From Actinomycetales bacterium (GTDB taxonomy: Bacteria > Actinomycetota > Actinomycetes > Actinomycetales > Dermatophilaceae): 54,332 nt of DNA. The notes beneath the pieces are model-generated. The model had not been told where the DNA came from and did not search any database. It saw nothing but the letters and a program-made list of their open reading frames with translations. Within the stretch, counting starts at the first letter, position 1. Each line of letters starts with the position of its first letter. Location: assembly GCA_012729695.1 (NCBI GenBank), contig JAAYCP010000086.1, positions 1 through 54,332 on the forward strand. The letters run 5' to 3'. The position numbers were made by a program, and so were the translations under genes. Below, piece by piece: positions 41,282 through 50,176 of this stretch.

Positions 41282-41760
41282 TGGACCTGTACCAGGAGCT
41301 CATCCTCGAGCACAGCAAGCGTCCGCACCGCGCCGGTCTGCGCGAGCCCTTCGAGGCGGAGGTGCACCACGTCAACCCCACGTGTGGGGACGAGGTGACG
41401 GTGCGCGTACACGTCACCCAGGACGGGAACAGCACTGTCCTGGAGGACGTTTCCTACGATGCACTCGGTTGCTCGATCAGTGTCGCGAGTGCCTCGATGA
41501 TGGCCCAGTCCGTCATCGGTGCACCGCTGGAGGAGGCCTCCAGGGTCTACGAAGCGGTGCGGACCATGCTCACGAGCAAGGGCTCCGACGCAGGGGACGA
41601 GGACGTCATCGGTGACGGCATCGCCCTCGCCGGAGTCGCGAAGTACCCCGCACGAGTCAAGTGCGCGCTGCTGGGCTGGATGGCCCTCGAGGACGCGCTC
41701 GCCCAGTCAGGACACGCACTCCGTGCCCATCAGGCCACACAGGAAGGACACCGGTCATGA
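41281..41760 (+). CDS. sufU: Zinc-dependent sulfurtransferase SufU
   Basis: The 159-aa protein has the zinc ligands Cys35 (PTCGDE), Asp37, Cys64 (ALGCSISVAS) and Cys128 (RVKCALLGW), and the characteristic 18-19 residue insertion that separates SufU from IscU. It accepts sulfur from SufS. The ATG at 41281 uses the last base of the sufS stop; its own stop overlaps sufT (ATGA). Confidence 0.95.
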
Positions 41761-42083
41761 CCGCAGCTCCCATGCCGAGCAACGTCGCAGACGTCGAGGA
41801 GGCTCTGCGCGATGTCGTCGACCCCGAGCTCGGGATCAACATCGTCGACCTCGGTCTGGTCTACGGCATCACCGTCGACCCGCAGAACCACGCCGTCATC
41901 GACATGACGCTCACCTCCGCGGCCTGCCCGCTCACCGACGTCATCGAGGACCAGGTCCAGTCGGTCCTCGACGGACTCGTCTCCTCGCACCGGATCAACT
42001 GGGTCTGGATGCCCCCGTGGGGTCCGGACAAGATCACCGAGGACGGCCGCGAGCAGCTGCGCGCCATCGGCTTCAACATCTGA
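41757..42083 (+). CDS. sufT: SufT / MIP18-family Fe-S maturation factor
   Basis: The 108-aa DUF59-domain protein has DVVDPELGINIVDLGLVYGI, the conserved Cys in TLTSAACPLTDVI and WMPPWGPDKIT. Members help mature Fe-S proteins under high demand. It closes the suf operon, coupled to sufU by a 4-nt overlap. Confidence 0.93.
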   Translation: MTAAPMPSNVADVEEALRDVVDPELGINIVDLGLVYGITVDPQNHAVIDMTLTSAACPLTDVIEDQVQSVLDGLVSSHRINWVWMPPWGPDKITEDGREQLRAIGFNI

Positions 42084-42158
42084 GACCTCGCCCTCCGCAC
42101 CCGGACACCGGCCGAGCACGCGACACGTGAGCCCGATCCACGTGCGCACCCACGACTC

Positions 42159-42686
42159 ATGACCCGCGTCGTGAGTGTTCCGGTCGAGCGGTACCCCGGC
42201 TGGCTCGAGCGCTTCACCGCCAACAACCCGGACGGACCCCAGCGGATCCTCTCGGTGGCGGAGCCGCTGCCGACACCACTCGTCATCCTCCTCATCCGCA
42301 GGGGAGGGTATGCGGTGGCCGTCCTCGGCGGGTCCGGTCGCCTCGGGCACAAGGTCGGGAAGCGCCACGTCCAGTCCCGTACGGCTGCCGGCGGCTGGAG
42401 CCAGCAGCGCTTCGCCCGTCGGCGGGAGAACCAGGCCGACGCGCTGGTCACGGCTGTCACCGACCACCTCGACCGGCTGCTGCGCGAGAGCGGTGTGCGA
42501 CCGGCAGCGCTCGTCACGGGAGGTGACCGTCGTCTCGTCGCTGCCGTGCTCGCCGATCCGCGCCTGTCCGCTCTCGCGGAGCTGCCCGGTCGGGAGTACC
42601 CGGCCATCGGGGACCCACGCCGGGACGAGCTGGACGAGATCGAACGGCGGGCCACCGCATACGAGATCGGGATCGACGACGGCTAG
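42159..42686 (+). CDS. VLRF1-family peptidyl-tRNA hydrolase (actinobacterial acVLRF1 type)
   Basis: The 175-aa protein matches the actinobacterial Vms1-like release-factor family. It has an eRF1-like domain with the catalytic loop GGWSQQRFARRR (78-89), where the glutamine would act on stalled peptidyl-tRNA, as in Vms1 and eRF1. Such proteins release nascent chains from obstructed large subunits. It lies 75 nt after sufT and may be in the same transcript. The last 14 codons and the stop are duplicated just downstream (see the repeat at 42644-42743). Confidence 0.8.
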   Translation: MTRVVSVPVERYPGWLERFTANNPDGPQRILSVAEPLPTPLVILLIRRGGYAVAVLGGSGRLGHKVGKRHVQSRTAAGGWSQQRFARRRENQADALVTAVTDHLDRLLRESGVRPAALVTGGDRRLVAAVLADPRLSALAELPGREYPAIGDPRRDELDEIERRATAYEIGIDDG

Positions 42687-42743
42687 CCATCCCGCCAACG
42701 ACGGCGGGCCACTGCATACGCGATCGGGATCGACGACGGCTAG
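42644..42743 (+). repeat. 43-nt direct duplication of the VLRF1 gene 3' end, including the stop codon
   Basis: Copy 1 (42644-42686) is the end of the VLRF1 gene. Copy 2 (42701-42743) starts 57 nt later, also ends in TAG, and differs at two positions (C to T and A to C). A 14-nt spacer separates them. It looks like a recent local duplication; the second copy is not translated as part of the gene. Confidence 0.9.
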
Positions 42744-42770
42744 GCGTCCTGAACCCGTCGCGCGGGCCGG

Positions 42771-43793
42771 CTAGAGGTCCACGCCGGCGTAGAACGCGCC
42801 GAGCCGGGCGCGCAGCCGGTTCTCGAGGTGCTCCTGAACCGCAGGAAGGGTGAGTACGTCCTCGCTCAGGCGGACCAGTGCGGCGGCGACGACCTCTACC
42901 GACAGACCCAGGTCCTCGAGCAGCTCGGCGGGGGAGTCGTCCGCGTGCTCCTCGAGGAGCGCGGCGATCGTGGCCTCGATGACAGGGCCGAAACGTCCGG
43001 AGGAGAGGACGTCGGCGACGAGGGAGACGATCCGGTCGACGATCTCCTCGACGTCCTCGTCATCGGCCAGGTCGGCGAGGTCGCCCAGCGGCCGGTGCGC
43101 CGCGGAGTCCCAGGCCTCCTCGGCGATCGCCCGGATGACGTACTCGTCGATGGTGTCCTCGAGGTAGCGACGGCTCTCCCGGAGTGTCTCGGCGATGTTG
43201 GCCTCGACGAAGGCGCTGAGCTGGGTGTCGACCGCCCGCTCGAGGCCGGGCGCTGCGTTGTTGATGCTGCGCTGCCCGAGGCGCACGAGGGACGAGGCTC
43301 CAGGGATCTTGCGGGCGAAGACGTTCTCCGTGAGCACGTAGGCCTTGACGCCCCGGTAGAGGACGTGGGCCACGAGACGGCGGTACGCCGTGCTCGAGGT
43401 GACCGTGTCGATGAGCTCGTTGCGCAGCCGCTGCTGGCGTCCGAGCGAGCCGACGAGGCCGATGACGTCCTTCTTGCGGACGAGATCGACCGGCTTCACC
43501 GGGTCCTCGCGCAGCTGCTCGCGCAGGGTCTCTGCCACCTCGGCGAGCAGTCGGGCTGTCGTCTCGGCGACCTGGAACTGCTCGACCTGCGCGGCGATGC
43601 CAGCCGCTGCGCTCCTCGCTGGCGCGACGTCGGCGAGCGTGACCGAGGCGAGCCACGCATACAGGGCCCGGACCTCGTCGGCGACCGTGTCCGCCAGCCC
43701 GGTCGTCCAGCGCTCCATCTCGAAGGCCACGTGGGCCTCGAGCAGCGCAGCCTGGGCAGGCGTGAGCTCGGGAGTGCTGATCAGGTCACCCAA
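42771..43793 (-). CDS. Conserved-looking helical protein of unknown function
   Basis: I do not recognise the family of this 340-aa protein. It is almost entirely predicted helix, acidic overall, with no signal peptide, no clear membrane segment and no cysteine. A basic stretch (VRKKDVIGLVGSLGRQQRLRNEL, about 105-127) and the segment YRRLVAHVLYRGVKAYVLTENVF stand out from acidic stretches such as LADLADDEDVEEIVDRI. It starts 3 nt after the stop of the zinc metallopeptidase gene on the same strand, so the two probably form an operon. Base composition matches its neighbours. Confidence 0.75.
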   Translation of the reverse strand: MGDLISTPELTPAQAALLEAHVAFEMERWTTGLADTVADEVRALYAWLASVTLADVAPARSAAAGIAAQVEQFQVAETTARLLAEVAETLREQLREDPVKPVDLVRKKDVIGLVGSLGRQQRLRNELIDTVTSSTAYRRLVAHVLYRGVKAYVLTENVFARKIPGASSLVRLGQRSINNAAPGLERAVDTQLSAFVEANIAETLRESRRYLEDTIDEYVIRAIAEEAWDSAAHRPLGDLADLADDEDVEEIVDRIVSLVADVLSSGRFGPVIEATIAALLEEHADDSPAELLEDLGLSVEVVAAALVRLSEDVLTLPAVQEHLENRLRARLGAFYAGVDL

Positions 43794-43796
43794 CGC

Positions 43797-44708
43797 TCAG
43801 TTGACGGACTGCACGGCGAAGGTGTCGCACTGGTTCAGGTCGCCGGTCTTGTAGCCCTGGAGGAACCAGCGCTGACGCGCCTCGGACGAGCCGTGTGTCC
43901 AGTTCTCCGGGGTGACCCGGCCCTGGGTGCGTTCCTGGATGTTGTCGTCCCCGACTGCTGCGGCCGCGGAGAGGGCGTCGCGGATCTGGTCGTCCGTGAG
44001 GGGCTTCAGGAACGGCTCGTCCGTGCCGGGGGCAGGCGTCGTGGCGGCATGCTGGGCCCACACGCCCCCGAGGCAGTCGGCCATGAGCTCGATCCGCACG
44101 GCACCGGACTCGGCGCCCTGCGGGTCCTGCTGGGCCCGGCCGAGGAGGCCGAGCTGGTCCTGTAGGGCGTGGCCGAACTCGTGCGCGACGACGTACATCT
44201 GGGCGAGCGGGCCGCCCTGGGCGCCGAACTGGCTCTCGAGGAGCTGGAAGAAGTCGGCGTCGATGTAGATGCTCTGGTCGAGCGGGCAGTAGAACGGGCC
44301 GACCTGGTTCGACGCCGTGCCGCACGCCGACTGGGTCTGGCCCTGGAAGAGGACGAGGGTGGGTTCGCGCCACTCCCGGCCGTAGCGGGGGAGCTCGGAG
44401 GCCCAGAACGCCTGGATCGAGTTCTCGGCGCCGACCATGCGGCACCAGATGTCCTCGTTGGCGTCCTTCCCTTCCTTGCACTCCGCGATGAGCGAGTCGT
44501 TCGCCTCGCCTGCGGTGTCCACCCGGCCACCCGAGGTGTCCTGGGGCACCTGCACCTGGTCGGGGCTGATGCCGAGGAACATGAGGATGAGGGTGAGGAT
44601 GAGGCCGCCGATGCCGCCCCCGATGACCAGTCCGCCCGGGCCGCCCCGGCCGCCACCGCCCGTGCGGATCCGGGAGGTGTCGAGCCGGACGTTCTCGTTG
44701 AAGCTCAT
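43797..44708 (-). CDS. Neutral zinc metallopeptidase (YpfJ/Zn_peptidase family)
   Basis: The 303-aa membrane-anchored protein has a short cytoplasmic N-terminus, a Gly-rich region, one transmembrane helix (about 27-46) and an extracytoplasmic catalytic domain. That domain has HEFGH at 176-180 and a downstream Glu/Asp in ELMADCLGGVWA. Four cysteines (78, 89, 129, 141) could form disulfides. The natural substrate of the family is unknown. ATG 44708 with AAAGG is preferred over GTG 44726. It is likely co-transcribed with the unknown gene downstream. Confidence 0.9.
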   Translation of the reverse strand: MSFNENVRLDTSRIRTGGGGRGGPGGLVIGGGIGGLILTLILMFLGISPDQVQVPQDTSGGRVDTAGEANDSLIAECKEGKDANEDIWCRMVGAENSIQAFWASELPRYGREWREPTLVLFQGQTQSACGTASNQVGPFYCPLDQSIYIDADFFQLLESQFGAQGGPLAQMYVVAHEFGHALQDQLGLLGRAQQDPQGAESGAVRIELMADCLGGVWAQHAATTPAPGTDEPFLKPLTDDQIRDALSAAAAVGDDNIQERTQGRVTPENWTHGSSEARQRWFLQGYKTGDLNQCDTFAVQSVN

Positions 44709-44769
44709 CTGCTGCCTTTCGACCACGCGGGCTGTCGCCGGTGCGTCAACCGTGCCTCGCTAGCGCACT

Positions 44770-44775
44770 TAGACT
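44770..44775 (+). promoter_or_regulatory. -10 element (TAGACT) upstream of the ABC-F gene
   Basis: TAGACT would start transcription near 44782 and give a leader of about 100 nt to ATG 44884. A TTG at 44782 is in frame, but the extra residues look unlike the family, so a leadered mRNA is more likely. Confidence 0.4.
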
Positions 44776-44883
44776 AGGCCATTGCGTGCCTTCCGGCGCC
44801 GACCCGACGCGCGTCGGGTGCCTACTGCCGCCGGCCGCGCTCACCGAACCCACATCCCGCTATCCGAAGAAGTACGTGTCCTC

Positions 44884-46482
44884 ATGATCACCGCCACCGA
44901 CATCGAGCTGCGGGCCGGCTCGCGCCTGCTGCTCCAGCACGCGAGCTTCCGCATCGCACCGGGGGACCGGGTGGGGCTCGTCGGACGCAACGGAGCCGGG
45001 AAGACCACCTTGACCAAGGTCCTCGCCGGGGTGGGGCAGCCGGCGTCGGGCACCGTCACCCGCTCCGGCACGGTCGGCTACCTCCCGCAGGACCCGCGCA
45101 CCGGCGACCTCGACGTCCTGGCCAGGAACCGGATCCTCGGAGCCCGCGGGCTGGACCGCATCGTCGCGGAGCGGGCCAAGGCCGAGCAGCGCATGGCGAG
45201 CGCGGACCCGGAGACCATGGAGAAGGCCATGCGTCGGTATGCGCGGCTCGAGGCCGAGTTCGAGGCCGCCGGCGGCTATGCGGCCGAGTCCGAGGCGGCC
45301 GCCATCGCGGCGGCGCTCGGTCTGGACGCGCGGGTCCTGGGCCAGCCACTGCATACCTTGTCCGGCGGGCAGCGGCGGCGCGTCGAGCTGTCCCGGATCC
45401 TCTTCAGCGGGGCGCAGACGCTGCTCCTCGACGAGCCGACGAACCACCTGGACGCGGACTCAATCGGCTGGCTGCGGGACTGGCTGGCCTCCTACAAGGG
45501 AGGTCTCGTCGTGATCTCGCACGACGTCGACCTGCTCGGCAAGGTCGTCAACCGGGTGTTCCACCTCGATGCCAACCGGGAGGAGCTCGACGTCTACAAC
45601 GTGGGCTGGAGCGCCTACCTGGTCCAGCGGGAGACCGACGAGCGGCGGCGCAAGCGGGAGCTGGCGAACGCGCAGAAGAAGGCGGCCGCCCTCATGGCGC
45701 AGGCCGACAAGATGCGCGCGAAGGCCACCAAGGCCGTCGCGGCACAGAACATGGCCCGACGGGCCGAGCGCATGCTCGCCGGGGTCGAGGGAGTGCGGTC
45801 GGCGGACAAGGTGGCGAAGCTGCGCTTCCCGTCGCCCGCACCGTGCGGGAAGACACCGCTGCGGGCCGAGGGTCTCTCCCGGTCCTACGGCTCGCTCGAG
45901 GTCTTCACCGACGTCGACCTCGCGATCGACCGCGGCTCGCGCGTCGTCGTCCTGGGCCTGAACGGAGCCGGCAAGACCACGCTGCTGCGGATCCTCGCCG
46001 GTGTGGACCATGCCGACACCGGGGAGGTCCAGGCCGGGCACGGCCTCAAGCTCGGCTACTACGCCCAGGAGCACGAGAACCTCGACGTCGACCGGACGGT
46101 CCTGGAGAACATGAAGTCGGCGGCGCCCGACCTCGGCGAGACCGAGGTGCGCAAGGTGCTCGGCTCGTTCCTCTTCACCGGTGACGACGTGGAGAAGCCG
46201 GCGGGGGTCCTGTCCGGTGGGGAGAAGACGCGCCTGTCCCTGGCGCTGCTCGTCGTCTCCTCGGCGAACGTGCTGCTGCTCGACGAGCCGACGAACAACC
46301 TCGATCCCGCCTCGCGTGAGGAGATCCTCGGCGCGCTGCGTACCTATGAGGGTGCCGTCATCCTCGTCACCCACGACGAGGGCGCCGTCGACGCCCTCGA
46401 GCCCGAGCGGGTCCTGCTCCTGCCCGACGGTGTCGAGGACCTCTGGGGCGCCGACTACCGGGACCTGGTGGCGCTCGCATGA
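44884..46482 (+). CDS. ABC-F family ATPase
   Basis: The 532-aa protein has two ABC domains in tandem and no membrane segment, the mark of ABC-F ribosome-associated factors. Walker A sequences are GRNGAGKT (34-41) and GLNGAGKT (about 358-365); signatures are LSGGQRRRVELS and LSGGEKTRLSLA. The linker (about 240-320) is a charged helical hairpin (ETDERRRKRELANAQKKAAAL). It could be a translation factor or a resistance protein; it resembles mycobacterial Rv1473. The frame is open from 44782. Its stop overlaps the next gene by 4 nt. Confidence 0.9.
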   Translation: MITATDIELRAGSRLLLQHASFRIAPGDRVGLVGRNGAGKTTLTKVLAGVGQPASGTVTRSGTVGYLPQDPRTGDLDVLARNRILGARGLDRIVAERAKAEQRMASADPETMEKAMRRYARLEAEFEAAGGYAAESEAAAIAAALGLDARVLGQPLHTLSGGQRRRVELSRILFSGAQTLLLDEPTNHLDADSIGWLRDWLASYKGGLVVISHDVDLLGKVVNRVFHLDANREELDVYNVGWSAYLVQRETDERRRKRELANAQKKAAALMAQADKMRAKATKAVAAQNMARRAERMLAGVEGVRSADKVAKLRFPSPAPCGKTPLRAEGLSRSYGSLEVFTDVDLAIDRGSRVVVLGLNGAGKTTLLRILAGVDHADTGEVQAGHGLKLGYYAQEHENLDVDRTVLENMKSAAPDLGETEVRKVLGSFLFTGDDVEKPAGVLSGGEKTRLSLALLVVSSANVLLLDEPTNNLDPASREEILGALRTYEGAVILVTHDEGAVDALEPERVLLLPDGVEDLWGADYRDLVALA

Positions 46483-48335
46483 GCTCGTCCCCCTGGCAGA
46501 TGATGCACTCCCTCACGAGGGACTCCAACGTGCGGGACGTCCAGCTCGCCGAGGGCACCGTCCGGCGCGTGCTCGGCTATGCGCGACCGCACGCGCGTGC
46601 GATCGCCGTCTTCCTCGTCCTCGTCGTCGTGAGCTCCGTGCTCGTCGTCGCCATCCCGCTGCTCCTCCAGCGGCTCATCGACGACGGGGTCATCCCCGGC
46701 AACTCCGCTCTCGTCGTGCGCATCGCGCTCATCGTGGCCGGCATCGCGGTCCTCGAGGCCGTGCTCACGATGGCGGAGCGCTGGTTCTCGGCGCGGATCG
46801 GTGAGGGGCTGATCTATGCCCTGCGCACCGAGGTGTTCGGCCACGTCCTGCGTCAACCCATCGCCTTCTTCACCCGGGCCCAGACGGGTGCCCTCGTGAG
46901 CCGCCTCAACAGCGACGTCATCGGGGCCCAGCAGGCGTTCACCACGGTGCTCTCCAGTGTCGTGAGCAACGCGATCTCGCTCGTGCTCATCATCGCGGCG
47001 ATGATGACCCTCTCCTGGCAGCTCACGCTCGGCGCGCTCGTGCTCGTGCCGTTCTTCCTCGTGCCGGCCCGGATCATGGGGCGGCGGCTCGCCGGTCTCT
47101 CGCGCGAGCAGATGCGGCTCAACGCCGACATGGGCACCACGATGACCGAGCGGTTCAACGTCGCGGGCGCCCTCCTCGTCAAGCTCTTCGGCCGTCCCGA
47201 GGTCGAGGACGCGGAGTACGCCCAGCGGGCCGCCGGGGTCCGCGACATCGGCGTGCGGATCGCGCTCAACCGCTCGTTCTTCTTCGTCGCGCTGTCGCTG
47301 ACCGCGTCCCTCGCGACGGCGATGGTCTACGGGTTCGGCGGCGTCATGGCCGTCAACGGCGAGCTGCAGGTGGGGACCCTCGTCGCTCTCACCGCTCTGC
47401 TCGCCCGCCTCTACGGCCCGCTGACCGCGATGTCGAACGTCCGCGTGGACATCATGACGGCGCTCGTCTCCTTCGAGCGGGTGTTCGAGGTGCTCGACCT
47501 CGAGCCGCTCGTCGCGGAGGCGCCTGACGCCGTGGCGATCCCGCCGGGACCGGTGGAGCTCGAGGTCGACTCTGTCTCGTTCCACTACCCAGGTGCCGAC
47601 GAGGTGTCGCTGGCATCGCTGGAGTCGGTCGCCCACGGGGACCGCCGGGGGAGTGGACCGGTCCTCACGGACATCAGCTTCACGGTCGAGCCGGGGCAGA
47701 CCGTCGCCCTCGTGGGACCCTCGGGCGCCGGGAAGACGACGATCACGGCGCTGGTCGCGCGGCTCTACGACCCCTCGAGCGGGGAGGTGCGCATCAACGG
47801 CGTGCCCCTCACGAGGGCGACCGAGGAGTCCCTGCGCTCGGTCGTGGGGATGGTCACCCAGGAGGCGCACCTCTTCCACGACACCATCCGGGCCAACCTC
47901 CTGTATGCGCGACCAGGGGCCACGGAGCAGGAGCTGTGGTCGGTGCTCGAGCAGGCGCAGATCCGCTCGCTCGTCGAGGCGCTCCCGGAAGGGCTGGACA
48001 CGGTCGTCGGCGACCGGGGACACCGCCTGAGCGGGGGCGAGAAGCAGCGGATCGCGCTGGCGCGACTCCTGCTCAAGGCTCCCGGGCTCATCATCCTCGA
48101 CGAGGCGACCGCCCACCTGGACAGCGAGTCGGAGGCCGCAGTCCAGCGGGCGCTGGACGAGGCCCTGGAGTCCCGCACCGCGCTCGTCATCGCCCACCGG
48201 CTCTCCACGGTCCGTGCAGCCGACCAGATCCTCGTCATCGACGACGGCCGCATCGTCGAGAGGGGCACCCATGCGGCCCTGCTCGGCCGCAGCGGGCTGT
48301 ACGCAGACCTGTACCGGACCCAGTTCGCCAAGTAG
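46479..48335 (+). CDS. ABC exporter, fused permease and ATPase (MsbA/BmrA type)
   Basis: The 618-aa half-transporter has six membrane helices (about 35-330) and a C-terminal ATPase with Walker A GPSGAGKT (about 413-420), signature LSGGEKQRIALARLLL, Walker B GLIILDEATAHLD and H-loop IAHRLSTV. Lipid or drug export is the family role; the substrate is unknown. A short insertion (LASLESVAHGDRRGSGPV) sits between strands before Walker A. The ATG overlaps the ABC-F stop, so the two are co-translated. Confidence 0.92.
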   Translation: MSSSPWQMMHSLTRDSNVRDVQLAEGTVRRVLGYARPHARAIAVFLVLVVVSSVLVVAIPLLLQRLIDDGVIPGNSALVVRIALIVAGIAVLEAVLTMAERWFSARIGEGLIYALRTEVFGHVLRQPIAFFTRAQTGALVSRLNSDVIGAQQAFTTVLSSVVSNAISLVLIIAAMMTLSWQLTLGALVLVPFFLVPARIMGRRLAGLSREQMRLNADMGTTMTERFNVAGALLVKLFGRPEVEDAEYAQRAAGVRDIGVRIALNRSFFFVALSLTASLATAMVYGFGGVMAVNGELQVGTLVALTALLARLYGPLTAMSNVRVDIMTALVSFERVFEVLDLEPLVAEAPDAVAIPPGPVELEVDSVSFHYPGADEVSLASLESVAHGDRRGSGPVLTDISFTVEPGQTVALVGPSGAGKTTITALVARLYDPSSGEVRINGVPLTRATEESLRSVVGMVTQEAHLFHDTIRANLLYARPGATEQELWSVLEQAQIRSLVEALPEGLDTVVGDRGHRLSGGEKQRIALARLLLKAPGLIILDEATAHLDSESEAAVQRALDEALESRTALVIAHRLSTVRAADQILVIDDGRIVERGTHAALLGRSGLYADLYRTQFAK

Positions 48336-48410
48336 GGCAGCGAGCGCGGGCTTCTGCCGCCATACGTGGCGGATCTCACACCGGCGGAGGCCGGTGGGTG
48401 CGCAGCGCCT

Positions 48411-48416
48411 TACATT
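48411..48416 (+). promoter_or_regulatory. -10 element (TACATT) of a probable leaderless promoter for the hydrolase gene
   Basis: TACATT is followed by six bases (GAAAGG) and GTG 48423. The GAAAGG is too close to serve as a normal ribosome binding site, which favours a leaderless start. Confidence 0.4.
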
Positions 48417-48422
48417 GAAAGG

Positions 48423-49304
48423 GTGCCCAGTCATACACAGGGGGGTTCTCTCGGCGTGGAACGTGCGGCGCCGCGCACCCTCGAGCTCCACGGCCAGCAG
48501 CTGTCCTATACGGACACCGGCACCGGACCGGTCCTCCTCTTCATCCACGGGATCCTCGGATCGCAGCGCCAGTGGGGCAAGCTCGTCGACCGGCTCGACG
48601 ACAACGAGCGCGTCATCGTGCCGGACCTCTTCGGCCACGGTGAGTCCTCGAAGCCGACGGGCGACTACTCGCTGAGCGCCCATGCCGCGACGTTGCGGGA
48701 CCTGCTCGACCACCTCGGGGTGAGCCGGGTGACCCTCGTCGGGCACTCGCTGGGTGGGGGCATCGCGATGCAGTTCCTCTATCTCTTCCCCGAGCGCGTG
48801 GAGCGGCTCGTCCTCGTGGCAAGTGGTGGCCTCGGACGCGAGGTGAACCTCGTGCTGCGCTCGGCCACCCTCCCCGGCGCCGAGCAGGTGCTCAGCCTCG
48901 CCGCTGCGAAGCCGGTCCTCTCGCGGCTGCAGGCCCTCGGCCAGGGGCTCGGGAAGATCGGATTCCGGCCTGGCTCGGACCTGCGAGCGGTCTGGTACGG
49001 CTTCGCCTCGCTGGGCGACGCGGAGAGCCGGCGGGCCTTCCTCGCGACGACCCGGTCCGTCATCGACCTCGGGGGTCAGAGCATCAGCGCCCATGAGCGC
49101 CTGGAGAGCATGCCACCGATTCCGACCCTGATCATCTGGGGCACCAAGGACCGGATGATCCCGACATGGCACGCCCTCGCCGCCCAGCGGTCCATCCCGC
49201 ACTGCCGGGTCGAGCTGTTCGACAATGCTGGCCACTTCCCGCACCTCGACGACCCAGACCGGTTCGCAGCCCTGGTGAGGGGCTTCGTCCGCGAGTGCGG
49301 CTAA
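48423..49304 (+). CDS. Alpha/beta-fold hydrolase
   Basis: The 293-aa hydrolase has the oxyanion segment FIHGILGSQRQWG, nucleophile elbow GHSLGG (Ser109), Asp in IIWGTKDRMIP (about 245) and His in NAGHFPHLD (about 269), so the triad is complete. The substrate is unknown. The frame is open from GTG 48366, which would add 19 unconserved-looking residues; GTG 48423 fits the -10 element. Confidence 0.87.
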   Translation: MPSHTQGGSLGVERAAPRTLELHGQQLSYTDTGTGPVLLFIHGILGSQRQWGKLVDRLDDNERVIVPDLFGHGESSKPTGDYSLSAHAATLRDLLDHLGVSRVTLVGHSLGGGIAMQFLYLFPERVERLVLVASGGLGREVNLVLRSATLPGAEQVLSLAAAKPVLSRLQALGQGLGKIGFRPGSDLRAVWYGFASLGDAESRRAFLATTRSVIDLGGQSISAHERLESMPPIPTLIIWGTKDRMIPTWHALAAQRSIPHCRVELFDNAGHFPHLDDPDRFAALVRGFVRECG

Positions 49305-49386
49305 CCTCCGAGAACGGTTGGGATCGTCGCGCCGGGTACAACGCCGGCTACTGAGGGCAAGGGCCGTCAGAGGCACGGCGCGTCAG

Positions 49387-50082
49387 TCAGGACCCGCCCG
49401 GATCAGTACGTGGCTCGTCGGTGCGACGGTTGCCTTCGGCCGGGATCCCGTCCGCATCGCGCAGCATCGCGGCCAGGTGCATGAGGTTCCAGGACAGGAT
49501 GCGGGTGTTGCGTCGGGTGAAGTCATTCTCGGGGCCACCGGATCCCTCGTCGAGATAGGAGGGACCCGGCCCTACCTCGCCGATCCACCCGGCGTCCGCC
49601 TGGGGCGGGATGAGATAGCCGAGGTGCTGCAGAGAGTAGAGAACGTTCATCGACACGTGCTTGATGCCGTCCTCGTTACCCGTGACGATGACCCCGCCGA
49701 CCTTCCCGTAGAACACGGACTGGCCCTTGTCGTTCAGCTCATCCGAGATCGCGTAGAGGCGCTCGATGACCCGCGTGCAGACGCTGGACTTGTCGCCGAG
49801 CCAGATCGGTGTGCCGATGACGAGGATGTCCGCGGTGAGGATGCGGCGGGCGAGAGCGGGCCAGTCGTCGCGCTTCCAGCCGTGCTCGCGCATATCGGGA
49901 TGCACGCCGGGGGCGATGTCGTGGTCGACGGCCCGAATCGGGTCGACGTCCACCCCCTGGCTGCGCAGGATCCGCGCACTGACCTCCATCAGTCCCTCGG
50001 TGTGCGAGAGCTCGGGCGAGCGCTTGAGCGTGCAGTTGACGAAGGCAGCCCGCAGGCCACCGAACCGCGTGCCCGACGTCAT
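49387..50082 (-). CDS. Flavodoxin-like / NADPH-dependent FMN reductase family protein
   Basis: The 231-aa protein has the FMN phosphate loop NCTLKRSPELSHTEGL, the DILVIGTPIWLGDKSS strand-loop and FYGKVGGVIVTGNEDG, the pattern of the FMN reductase/flavodoxin fold. It may reduce quinones or other acceptors; no partner gene is evident. About 30 hydrophilic residues follow the domain. It is convergent with the hydrolase gene. Confidence 0.85.
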   Translation of the reverse strand: MTSGTRFGGLRAAFVNCTLKRSPELSHTEGLMEVSARILRSQGVDVDPIRAVDHDIAPGVHPDMREHGWKRDDWPALARRILTADILVIGTPIWLGDKSSVCTRVIERLYAISDELNDKGQSVFYGKVGGVIVTGNEDGIKHVSMNVLYSLQHLGYLIPPQADAGWIGEVGPGPSYLDEGSGGPENDFTRRNTRILSWNLMHLAAMLRDADGIPAEGNRRTDEPRTDPGGS

Positions 50083-50176
50083 GACCTGCCTCTCCCAGCT
50101 CGTCGGTCCAACTCGACGGTGCCGACCCTACCGGTGCGAGCATGCCTACGGCGGGTTGACGACCAGGGGAGCGCGC

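Noticed and set aside
46455..49376. A 973-codon antisense frame across the ABC exporter and hydrolase genes
   Set aside because: Its sequence is dominated by Arg, Glu, Asp and His repeats typical of antisense shadow; both sense genes have complete motifs.
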